Assembly: GCA_934047225.1 (NCBI GenBank)
Contig: OW203983.1
Location: 38,436,310-38,500,309, forward strand
Length of the DNA: 64,000 bases
Source: Ypsolopha sequella
Taxonomy: Eukaryota > Arthropoda > Insecta > Lepidoptera > Ypsolophidae
Reading direction: 5' to 3'
Shown here: positions 1 to 12,500 of the stretch, one piece after another
Position numbering within the stretch: position 1 is the stretch's first letter
How the letters are laid out: each line of letters begins with the position of its first letter
Made by a program: the position numbers and the translations under genes
Notes under the pieces: generated by a model
Database searches by the model: none
What the model was told of the DNA's origin: nothing
Seen by the model: the letters and a program-made list of their open reading frames with translations, nothing else

Positions 1-378
1 AGGTGCGCCCTTGTGGCGTTAGGGGATGGTTGGCTAGTTACGGGTTTTGAATGGAGTCAAATATGAGTGATAGTGACAAGCCGTGAACGTGAAAGCGGGT
101 TTGACAGAACACAGTCTAATCCGCTTACTCGCATAGTTTTGTTGCCTTCACCAAAAAAAGGAACCGGGTTTGTGTAGCCCTAAAAGTGACCGACAGACTC
201 ACTTCAATTTCCCTGATTGGTCAGATATTTCGCGTAGATCGTCTAGGCCGTTTTTTTTACTTATAATAGTGCTTGCAACGTTTTACGGGCCTGGAATCCA
301 TTTAAAACCCACATCAAACTAAACCCTTCCACTAGCGCTACAAAATAAAACGAACCGAATATTTTGTACACAAAACAG

Positions 379-513
379 CGTATGCGGTAAGAGTTTCACG
401 TGGAAACTGGGTCTCAGTCGGCACATGGCGTGGCACCTCGACGTGCGGAAGTACAATTGTCAGTTCTGCGAACGCAAGTTTGTGGAGCTCGGCGATAAGC
501 AGCGACATGAGAG
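379..513 (+). CDS. Zinc-finger exon, alternative A
   Basis: It starts after an AG at 377-378 and ends before a GTACAAG donor. It opens one base into a codon and ends two bases into a codon. It encodes the second Cys of a finger (CGKSF...L..HMAWH), a short linker, and most of the next finger (CQFCERKF...RHER). The second zinc-binding His of that finger is missing and is supplied by exon 4026-4136 (HER+LH). It has the same length (135 nt) and phases as exon 2187-2321. Without splicing the frame stops six bases past the exon (GAATAA). Confidence 0.75.
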
Positions 514-3500
514 GTACAAGGAATAAGGTCCTAACGAGGGTTCCATTTTGCTGGTTTTGGGTCGGAAATTTAGAAATACTTGAGACTATAAGAGAAAAAT
601 AAAATAAAATATGAGTGAAAAGTTAAAATCTTCATCTGTTCAGACGAAGTCCGTAAAGTTCAAAATCACTATCATAAATCAGCGTTATTCTGGCAGAATG
701 TTGTGGCTTTTCAGCATTTTAGCTTTATATAGGTGATAATCAGAGTGTTATTGGAGTAGTCCAGCATTGTCCAGCCGTTTTAAAGATATCTACGGAAAAG
801 AGATTTTTTAAGAGAGTAGGGATAAACCGTAGCAAAACTTGTTTGTATAACTGAGGTAGCTCAGTTCTAATTAGCTAGTAAGATAGCACGTATTTGTAAG
901 TAAATATAAAATGGCAATCACATTTTGAAAATTACAAATAGTCACGGTGGCCATCTTGGATATCTAAAATTATCTTTAATTGCTCTCCCCAAAATTCTAG
1001 CCTATCTAGATCTATATATCTATTCTTAAAAAAGGCAGCCATAGTTTGATAATAACAGCATTGAAAAATCTTACTTGTACTATACTTCCCCAGTATTTAT
1101 TTGTTCCTCTTAGCAACCGGTTTCGTTTAACACATCTTCAGGCGCTAGGTCTCAAGGGCAAGAAGTAATTTCGAGATTTTCTAATGATTTGGTTAGTTTA
1201 CATTAGTTGAAAAAGTGTTTGAGTATTAAACGAAACCAGTGGCTGAACTCTCCAAGAGGAACAATAAAATACTGTGGAACTACAGTACAAGCAAAGAATT
1301 ATACTATTACTCCGTGAAGAAATGATATTTTATTAAATTTAATTGCTTTGCAAAATTGACATATTATTATACTACTATTGTTAATAGTCCCTTATTTAGT
1401 ACGCCTACACAATATCGTGTAGCTTCCTACTTTTTATGAAATGAGAATGAGCTGTAATTAATATTATTAATAAATATATGTCTATGACACTCCTCCTCCC
1501 ACCGTTTTATCGTCGCCCGCAAATCAAAACTAGGATCTCGTGCTGCAAAGCTCGAGTTCCGCTCGTTATCTGTGTGTGCGTTTTGTTGTATTTGTAAGAT
1601 AAATTGATGTTTATATTGACAGTCTGTAAAGCAATTTATGATGTGATATCGTGTTGTATATTATAAATAATTAGAAAGCACAAAAACCAATAACTATCGA
1701 AGATTTTTGGTTTTCTCTGCGATGAACCAACGTTTTTTTTATAATATGCTGTTGCTGCGAAATAATTAAATAACAAACCTATTTACATTAGTATTTGACT
1801 GAGTAAAAACATGAGCTCTATAAACATGACCTTCAAAATCATTGGTTTAGTTAGCTTCGATTTAATATTGGATTTTATTACGATGTAACCGGCGGCGGCG
1901 GCGGTGGCGGCGCTCTAATGATTTATAGAGTAAAAATAATGATAAAACACAACATTCCGCCAGAAAAACGCTATACCAACAGGAGAATGTTAGCAAATAA
2001 GTCTATTTGCTCTATCGAAGTTTGCGTGAGGGGAAAGTGAGATAATAATGCCCTCCTAGTCTGCGGATTTTCCATTATTTTAATACTTAATACTTATATT
2101 CTCGAGTATTTTTAAAAGGTTCCTACAAAAACAGTGAAATGGAACCCAAATAAGTACGATACTCGTAGCTGTTATGGTTACAACAGCATCTGCGGTTACT
2201 CGTGCGTGCTGAGGGAGGCGCTGAAGCGTCACATGTTGCGGCACACCGGCGAGAAGCCGTACAAGTGTCGGATCTGCGATCGCCGGTTCGGGGACTTTGG
2301 CACGCGCCAGAAACACGAGAGGTATAACCCATTTCAATAGTCCTTGGGATTAAAAACGGCTAGCCGATCTGGCTGTGCTGTCAGCATATACCCGACATGA
2401 TATACCAATAATCATCCATCAGCCCGTATTCGTCCACTGCTGGACATAGGCCTCCCCCATATTATGCCACTCTTGGCGGTCCTCAGTCATCCTCATCCAG
2501 CCGCCACCCGCAACGTCCTTCAGATCATCAGTCCAGCGGGCACGAGGGCGGCCTACGCTGCGCTTTGCTGTACGTGGTCTCCATTCCAATGCCTTACGGC
2601 CCCAACGGTTATCACGTCGGCGACAAATATGGCCAGTCCACTGCCACTTCAACTTACTGATTCGGCAGGCTATGTCGGTCACCTTCGATCTCTGACGGAT
2701 ATCTTCGTTATCGTACCAATAATATTGAAAATGAATGCTATTGTTTTTTACGCAATCTGTATTTCCATGTGTGAATATAAACGATGGATAGAACAGCAGC
2801 CATATTATCTCAAGGTATATTGATACATGTAAAACTTTGCATGTAGGTAAAATATTCTACAAGAAAGAACCCAGAACATGAATAGGCAGAAACTCGTAAG
2901 ATGTGAATCCATTATTTAACTTTTATCCCCAGAAGAAGGTAAGTGGTCTTGACTTATTTGGTAAATGGCTACATTTGAAATTATTTCTTACGGTTCCTAT
3001 TTGAGACGAAATACAAAGAAATTAACTCGAAGGGCTTGAAGCACTTGAAAATTGAATTAATTCATTACGCTATATTTAAATTCAAGCAGCAAGGACTATT
3101 CATGGAAACAAGGCGAGATAATTTATTTCTTGCAAGCCTTTCAAACCGCCCTAATTAAGTAACTAACTAGTTGTAATACGTCATATCCTTACGACATACC
3201 CGAAAAGTTGTAGAGATACAACCACGTTCCATCAACGATTTTTGCGTCCAACGTTATCGTTCTGGGAAGTGAATCTTATTTATTACCGTACTTCGTGCAC
3301 AAATACATGCTTTTTAATTTAACATTATATCACTGCGGTATAGAACCGCAGAAAGAAAATAAGGACCTTTGAACTGGGATTCAAACATTTTTACCTACCA
3401 GTATTTCTTCATTATTCAGCAAACTATTCACATAAATTCTGGAAATCTCATTGGCGCATGCTCGACCAGAGGTCTTATTATGTATCTTTAGTTGCCATCT

Positions 3501-6500
3501 GGACTTGGTGTCTATCATCAAAAACCTAGATATACTATCGAATTCCGATTGCCGATTGTCTAAGGTTATGTTCGCACTTGAAGTGACGACACAGTTCGTA
3601 AATAGTTCAATACCGACTAAAACCAATTTTGAAAGTTCCGTTTTTAGCTATGTTTTTGATGATAGGCACCTAGTCCAGTTGGCAACTAAAGATACAGAAT
3701 ACAGGGACAGGTTTAAGATTGTGTCTTAAAACTATTATTCTTTTATAGTGTACAGTAGAGATCGCATCAACCTATACCTATACATATATGTAGTACTGCA
3801 AGTTCTAACTTGATGTGATCTCCACTGTACTACTGGACGTCCCGCAGAGTGGATCCTGTTTCTGATCCCATGGGAATTTCCTTAAATCCCTTAGCTGATA
3901 TCCATGTCATAAAAAAACCTAAACTCGAATTTTATTTCCTAGGTGTAGTCGTTGATAGTCAGGGTATTCTTTTATATACATATATATGAATAATAATATA
4001 TCGAATGCAAGTGTTGTATGTCCAGGTTGCACATGGGCGTGCGTCCGTACCAATGCTCGGTGTGCGGTAAGGCGTTCACTTACTCGTATGTGCTGGCAAA
4101 CCACATGCTCACTCACACCGGGGAGAAGAAGTACTCGTAAGTATTGTACTGTACATTGATTATACTGGATACGTGAAGCCACCTAGCAATTAACGTGGTC
4201 CCTTAAAAAGTTTGAAACCTAAATTGAAACTACATTGCGCCTCTATCATAATAGAAATACATACCAGCAACAATAAATTCAGCTTGCTATCTAGAAGCAT
4301 AGACTAAGTATTACTACGTATAGACCGACAACTCCCATACATCAAGGCGTAGCAAAATTTTTACGCGCCCTTACAACACTAGGTGTCGCCAAGTGTTGGA
4401 AATAAACATGTACGGTGTTACTACAAAACGGTGTTTAACTTTAGACAGTGTTTAAATCTGTTGCTGTCACTTTTTTACGATATAAAAGAAAAGGCGACAA
4501 CAACAGATTTAAACACTGTCTAAATTTAAACACCGTTTTGTAGTAACACAGCATTGGTTTAATTAGCTGCAAGTTAACTCTCATGATTACCAAGTAAACA
4601 AACATGTGTCTGTAATAGCTTTGCTTAAAAAAACTAGATGGCGCTAAGTTGGCAACACTAACAGTGAATATTTCAGCGCCATCTATTATCGTAGTGGGAA
4701 TTATTTTTATGTCACGTGACATCGCTTTGCCACTGTGGCGTGCTGGTCATTTAATTATTAAAACCACATTAAATTTGATGTAGCGGATTGTATTTAAAGG
4801 TATAATTAGGTAAGCGATACAAGACGACGTGGATTCAGCACAACGGTTAGTGTACAACTAAATATGTAGGTAGCTTTATAGTATATGTGCGATTAGCCTC
4901 TTACAGCCACTAGCGTCACCAATCGTTAGAGGATTTAGCAACGCTATCTAGATTTCGTTAGGATTTTACACCTTTTTTGTGGCTACAAACTGATGTATAG
5001 GAACTGCTAGTCTATACGTAGTAATACTTAGTCTATGCTAGAAGTAAAGACTAACCAGTATAATCGAAACTTGCAGTTGCGGTCCGTGCAACAAGAAGTT
5101 CACGAAAGCGCACCACCTCAAATACCACAACAAGGTGCACCACAAGGACGTGTACGTGCAGCAACAGCTCGAGATGGAGGCCAAGAAGGTCCGCCAGCAG
5201 ATCAACGTATCTGGACTGTCCGGCGTCATCTCCGGGCAGATCGTCGACGGGAAGCTGCAGATCGTGCAGATGCAGAACGAAGGTACGCTACTATTTGTGC
5301 TATACGCTGATATCCCTCGTCGTGGAGGTGTGGGTGGAGTACAATACAATATAGCTTTATTGTCACACCACAGAAGAAAAATAATACAATAAATTGAACT
5401 TAAAAATACGAGTACAAAAGTAAGTACAAATAGGCGGTCTTATCGCTTAAAGCGATCTCTTCCAGACAACCTTTAGGTGGAAACAGAAATTACATTAAGA
5501 TTGCTGAAGAGGCGGTGTACATGTAAAATAAGGTATATAAAGTAGAAGCCAAGTTATATAAATAATAATACAAACTAATACATACATGTACTTACATATA
5601 TAAATAATTATTTCAAACATAGTAAATACATTTTACATATATACATTTAAACAATGAAATATAAAAGCTCTGAATACAAAATATGGTGCAGAAGAGTTAG
5701 AGTGACAAGTAATAACCCTTGACTAATTTCCTGAAGACAGGCAGTGATGGAGCTCTCCTTATTGACAAAGGAAGATCGTTCCACAACCGAACAGCTTGGA
5801 CTAAAAAGAAATTTGTGAAGAAGGATGATGAATGAGATGATGTTGCCAAAAGGAGATTGTGAGAGGAACGTATCCGACCTAATAAGAAACTGACGATCAT
5901 AGAAAATGTCTTTCTAAGAATTTGACCTACTTCGCCGCATTCGTAAGGAACAACTATGAGTATCATGCAGAAATTGAAAAGGTGGTAAAACAAACACAAT
6001 TTCATACGATTTTATAATTGAATACATGCCTTGATTACAATAAAACAGACTTCTCAAATATGGCTTGAAAAAATCAACGAAAAATCTTGTTTCCGCATAT
6101 ATGCAATAACATTAAACAAAAACGGTGTAACTACAAAACGGTGTTTAACTTTAGACAGTGTTTAAATCTGTTGCTGTCACTCTTTTACAATATGAAACAA
6201 AAGGCGACAACAACAGATTTAAACACTGTCTAAAGTTAAACAGCGTTTTAATTGTTTAATTATTACGCAATTAATAGATCAAAAGTATTCAAAACTCACA
6301 AAGGTTTTTGAGTGTATTGGTGAGATCTACAACCACATAGAAGTTCATGATAGGTGTACAAATACGTTTCATTCATAAAACTTTGTTCCGATTGTAGCAC
6401 AAAACAATAACTTCCAATATTCTTAAATTTGTTATCGATATAAAAAGTAATTGCTAATGTTTCAATTAAAATTATTTCGAGGTAACTTCATTAAAAAAAA

Positions 6501-9500
6501 AACACTTTCCTTAAATTACTATTGGAAAAATCAACGATCATATTCCTTAGGATGTATTTTTTTGTTTGTCACCGAATTTCAGTGTAAAGATTCGGAACGG
6601 TAGCGGCCGCCATGCCAGTGTCAACATTTGTCGCGTTTAACAGACTTGCATCGCCGCAGCCGATGAACTTTGCATCGGGTGCAAAGAGTTATAATTTTTC
6701 CATTTCAAACGTCGGACTCGTGGATGTTACATCCATATGTACCATAAATTTTTTGTTTTGGTCATATCTTTGGAACGGAAGTTAGTATATACACCCTTTA
6801 GGGTTGTACCGTAGTTGCTCAAAAATATATATTTTTTTTAATGTCAAAACTTTAACGGCCTGTATCTTCTAAACGGCTGGGGTTAGACCCATGTTGATGG
6901 GTGTCTAAGAAAAGGTCTCGCCAAGATCTACCCCCCTCCCAAGTGTCAAAACTTTGACGGCCTGTATCTCCTAAACGGTTAGAGTTAGACCCACGTTGAT
7001 GGGTATCTCAGAAAAGGTCTCGGTGAGATCTATCCCCCCAAGTGTCAAAACTTCAAAGGCTCGTATATCCTAAACGGCTGAAGCTAGACCCATGTTGATG
7101 GTACTCTAAGAAAAGGGCACCACGAGATATACCTAATGGTAAAATAAAAAATAAAAAAGTCGTAAAAAATATAAAAAATAAAATGGCGCAAATTTTGACC
7201 GGCTATATCTCCCGAAAGGCTGGTGCTAGGGACACCGGGTTTCGACTGTTGTAAATGGTTTGGCAGGAGGTACGTGCCACAATCAAAAAATTTGACATTT
7301 GACAGGTTTTAACAGTTTTTTGAAAAGTCTAATCGAGAATTCGGAAAAACCTGTCAAATGTCAAATTTTTTGATTGTGTCCCGTACCTCCTGCCAAACCA
7401 TTTACTTTTTTTATTTTTCCATCAGGTAGATCTCGAGAAGCTCTTTTCTTAGAGTACCATGGTATGACCCCTATGGTACCACCTTCCGTTCCAAAGATAA
7501 GCCCAAAACAAAAAATTTATGGTGCATCCCTAGTGGTACATCACTATGTCAAAGGCATAACCAAATCACTATGTCAATCAGGAACATCACTATCAAACAA
7601 AATGTATCATTATTTAAAATCAAAAGGAACCCTAATTTTGAATATTTGATCCACGATGGCAGTGAAAATCTTGTCACGACGCGACGGGTATGTATGTACC
7701 GGGATATGTACTATAGCAGCGTTCAGAACACCCGAAGTCACTTTTTGAATTGAAATTTGATAATAATTGTTATTATCCAAAAACTTTGGCTGCGGCCGCG
7801 CCTGATTGTGTAATACGGACACAGCGGCAACGTTTTGCATCGATTTACATTAATAAATATACTCACACATTGATAAAACAGACAAAGCAGTGTGCGTGTC
7901 AGTTTGACAACTAATTTAGATATTAAAGGGATTTCACATTTCTTTATTAATCCAAAGCGACGTGAAATAAATCACTTTATCCGCATATCAACTCAATTAA
8001 TACCCAAAAGCAACAAAAACAGATATAATCATTAATTTTTTCTAGTTTCTTAGAGCGTGGCGCCATCTAACATTCTAAGCTCGTTTCTGTTTACAGCTTT
8101 ACCACCTTAAGGTAGGAAGGAATTGCATGATTGTGCAACACAGAAAATAATAGAGACAGGATGTGAGTACCACGGCGCTGACGAGTAGGGAGCCAATTAA
8201 GTTGAGAACGAAATTCAGAAACGTGATCGTACTTGCGAAGACCAAAAATAAATGTTATACAAAAAATTTGAAGACGTTCGAGTTTTTCAAGTTGCGCTTC
8301 AGTGAGATCCAAATAACTGACATCAGCAATCATTTAATTATTTAGAAACAGATCAGATGGAGGGCGAAGGGGATCAAATGCAGGTCGTGGAGATAGACCA
8401 GGAGCACAAGGAGACTGACCGCGCCGTCGCCGATATGCAAGCCGTGAGTATATTAATAGTAGTTTATGCTACTAGGGCGAAAAGGAATAAATTACGAGGA
8501 CGATTTAAAACACGAGCGTAGCGAGTGTTTTAAACGTAACCGAGTAATTTATTGCTTTTACGCCCGTGTATCATACTACGTTTTTCAATGCATAGTGTGA
8601 GGAAATGAAAATAAATATAATCTTGTGAACTTTAAATTATAATTGGCTCAAAAGGACTGTATCCAGAGCCGTTAAACAGTGGAAAAAAAAGTATAACATC
8701 TATGGTACACAGGAAAGGCTGCAGGTTAGCCAACCATTGTAAATAAATTAAAAAATAATAATAATAATAAAGCCCTAGGGCAAAATAATCGACTTTTTGT
8801 TCGGTTTTGATGCATAAAAAGTAGGCCTTTACGAGCACATGCATTGAAAAGTATTTAAATAATGCGCGTAGGAATCTTCGCCACTCTTAGGCAAATTTCG
8901 TATTTCCGGACGCTTTCTATACAATCCATGACAGCTAGTTCACGCCCGGACTCCTATTTTCTCTCTAATTTTCCAAATAGATAGTGCAGATAGGGCTCTT
9001 ACAATTAATGATTCGGCTAATTTTCAATAATACGAACACTGGCGAATATTTCTATGCGCATTATACAATGTGAAATTTAAGTCATTTTGTTAAAGAAAAC
9101 TGGTGACGTCATACTATGACATGACGTAGTACTCGTCCATATGAACAACTTTTACTATCAAGCCAAACCTGAAATCGCGAAAAAAAATCAACTGTTTCAT
9201 ACATTTGGGTCGTGTAGGTAATTAACTTTTCTATGGAACAGCTGATATTTTTTTTACGATTTCAGGGTTGTCTCCGTAGTAAAAGTTGTTTATATGGACA
9301 AGTACTATCACCAGTTTTCGTTGACAAAATGACTTAAATTTCACGTTGTATCTTCAGCAGATCTGTACAGTACCCGGCAGTAATTAATGCACATCGGCAA
9401 TCTTTGACTTCGTGAAGCTCTGGTTTCCTCCAAAAGCGGTGGAGACATTTAGCGGTCGCTATATAGCGTTGAATGACGTCACTGAAACGTTGGCTATGAA

Positions 9501-12500
9501 AACAAGATGGCGGTGGTTTCCTAGAGAGCGTTGTTTGACACCGTAACGTCAGTAGCGGTGCCGCCATTTGCATGACGGCCGCTCTTTACGGTGTTGAAGA
9601 ATCTCGAACGTTTTTTTCAATAGCGGTGTACTATTTATTAACTGGAGCAGCGAAGAAGATTTTGTGCGGGTTCATGATATATTATATAATGTAAAGCATA
9701 AAAGCGACGCGCTAAAATTTCAAAAGCACCTTCGTTAATACGAGCTTTGTATAAATCACTTTCCTCCATACGATTATTTTCGTCTTCTGATGATTGCTCA
9801 TCTTCCAAATACACAAGTAAAGCTAAATCAAGGTCGTCTATTTGCTACCGTTGACACGTACTTTGTGGTCTGTTTTTTGCCGTAAAAAGACGGCCGTCAG
9901 TCTCGAACATTCCACGTGTCTTCGGCCGTCTTTTTACGCCCATCATATTGCGTCCGTTAAATGTCGCCACCGCTTTTGGAGGAAACCAGAGCTTGAGCGC
10001 CGTCTCTGTCACCGGACTGTAAGTGCTTTGTGCGACAGAGATGACGCTACGATACGATTATTTACTGCCGGGACCTATACATCATTTGACGCCCGAGCTG
10101 CCTGCCGTCTTGGATTCCAGATCCTATCCAAAATAATCAGTAATGATCGTTAATCCACAAATAGAAAATGTGTGTCGATGTTATTTCTCATTAGCCTTTT
10201 ATGATTTGAGTGATGACGGCTGTATACCGAGCGTCGAAATATATCGGAAATAAATGTTTATTTTATTATTAGTAATTATTATACAGGGTAGAAAGTTAAG
10301 ATGGGGCACTAAGGGCAGCTACCAGACACGTTATAGCTACAAGAAAACTGCTGTCTTGCTAAGTGTCATGCCCTTCTTCGCATAAAGACTAATCGAATGG
10401 GCGAAGTTAAAATATATTTATTTAATTAACAGGTTGCTCAAACATATTTTTATAAATTTTTATTGTATGCACATATTGCCTTATACATGTAATTTTTTTC
10501 ATTATTTTTAGCTAAAAGCCTGACCAGCGGGCCTATTGTGTATCCCTAGTTGCCTTCTGGACTGGGTGTCTATCATCAAAAACATAGATATACTATCGAA
10601 TTCCGATGTCCTAAGGATATTTTCGCACTTGAAGTGACGACACAGATTGTTAATAGTTCAATACCCACTAAAGGCAATTTTGAAATTTCAGTTTTTAGCT
10701 ATGTTTTTGATGATAGGCACCTCGTGCAGTTGGCAACTAAAGATACACAATAGGGGGGCAGGAATATATGAGTAGCCGCCATAGTGCGGAATTTCGTTGG
10801 AACTAATTTCTAACACTGGCAACAATGATATGTTTTATTCTTTTCAATGCAAGTGCTCGTAAAGGCCCACTTTTTATGCAGAAAGTCGATTATTTTGCCC
10901 TAGGGCTTTATTATTATTATTTTTTAAATTTATTTACATTGGTTGGCTAACCTGCAGCCTTTCCTGTGGACCATAAATGTAATACTTTTTTTTTCCACTG
11001 TTTAACGGCTCTGGATACAGTCCTTCTAAGCCAATCATAATTTAAAGTTCACAAGATTATATTTGTTTTATTTCCTCACACTATGCATTGAAAAACGTAG
11101 TATGATACACGGGCGTAAGAGCAATAAATTACTCGGTTACGTTTAAAACACTCGCTATGCTCGTGTTTTAAATCGTCCTCGTAATTTATTCCTTTTCGCC
11201 CTTGTAGCATAAACTACTATTATAATCATTTGTCAATGTGACATTTTCACAATTTCACCATCGTATCATATTTTGTTCTTGCGTAAACGATAAAATGCCA
11301 AAAACTATTCATAGCTGGGAGCGGAATACTACGTCCAATGTCTGTAAGTGTTTGCAAGATAAAAAACCTGCAGAATGTGAAAGTATTCCTCTAAATGACG
11401 TAGTAAAATTGGGTTCTGAACTTACTGGTAGGTAAAAACGGTAAACGGTAGTGCGAGTATTATGAATTGGCCGCCGTAATGTACAATTAGGTCATTATTT
11501 TTGGTCCTAGATGTATCAAAAGCACCTATTTTCCGTATAGTAAATGAGGGGCGTACTGGCTTACCATTTCAGTTGCCAAAAAAGAATAAACGAAAAAGCA
11601 AAAAGAAAATTGACTTAGATGAATTTTATACAGTAAAAAAAGAAGTGCCAACCATGAAAAAATTGTTAGTAGAAGACATTAACTTCCCCGAAAGTAGGGA
11701 GCCGTTCGGCTTATATTACATAAACAGGGTTATAGATTTAAAAAAATCATGAATAAGTGAACAATCCTATTAGAACGATTTGATATTATTGCGATATTAT
11801 TAGATACACTATTTGAGAAGGACGACATTATGGATGGAATAGAACCCTTGTCGATTGATGAAGAATACCTAGACTATGATGTTGATTATTGCGAATACTA
11901 TATGACTGTTCTTTCTGCAGTTAATCTGATGGCTCTATCGCGTAATACGTCACGTTTCTTATTTAAAGGTTAGTAGTTTTTTTTATTTTTTTTTATTTAT
12001 TTATTTACAATCCCCTATCATCTATCTTTACAGGATGCATCCTAATGCGATAGAGGAGGTAACATTAATAACAACATTATACAATACTATGAGATTATGA
12101 GTTATTACAATAAACTTAGAATATTTTGCTATAACCAATCTTAGTTTATTTTGACCTTTGTTATTTAAATAGGCTCTATGGAGATGTAAACATCATGGCT
12201 AGTTTTTTTTAAACTGACCTCAACATAAATATAAAAGTATATTAAATTAAAATAATTTTTTTTCTAAAGAATATTTTCAACAAACGGCCAATTCAATCTG
12301 TGCGTTATATACTTAGTGAATGTTACTATATACAATTTAAAAGTGGATCCCTCTTGACAGCTCTCATATTCCTGGTCAGGCTTTATACAACGTGTAACAG
12401 AAAGGTGTAACCATATTTGAAGAGCTTATTCAGTCAATGTTTATAAATATATTATATTTAACTTTTACGAGCTTTTGATTAGTACTATTATTAAAACAAT

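Noticed and set aside
1..378. Upstream exon of the zinc-finger gene
   Set aside because: An AGGTGC at the very start could be a donor, but no in-frame finger sequence could be read before 379.
2464..2823. 119-codon plus-strand frame
   Set aside because: It is the antisense shadow of the RTE LINE ORF at 2419-2720.
3451..3729. 92-codon frame and the similar frame at 10550-10753
   Set aside because: Both are translations of family B MITE copies; the similarity reflects the transposon.
3750..3832. Possible pre-miRNA hairpin (GTACAGTAGAGATCGCATCAA and near-complement)
   Set aside because: Mismatches plus a loop of about 40 bases, next to a MITE, look more like a decayed palindromic transposon.
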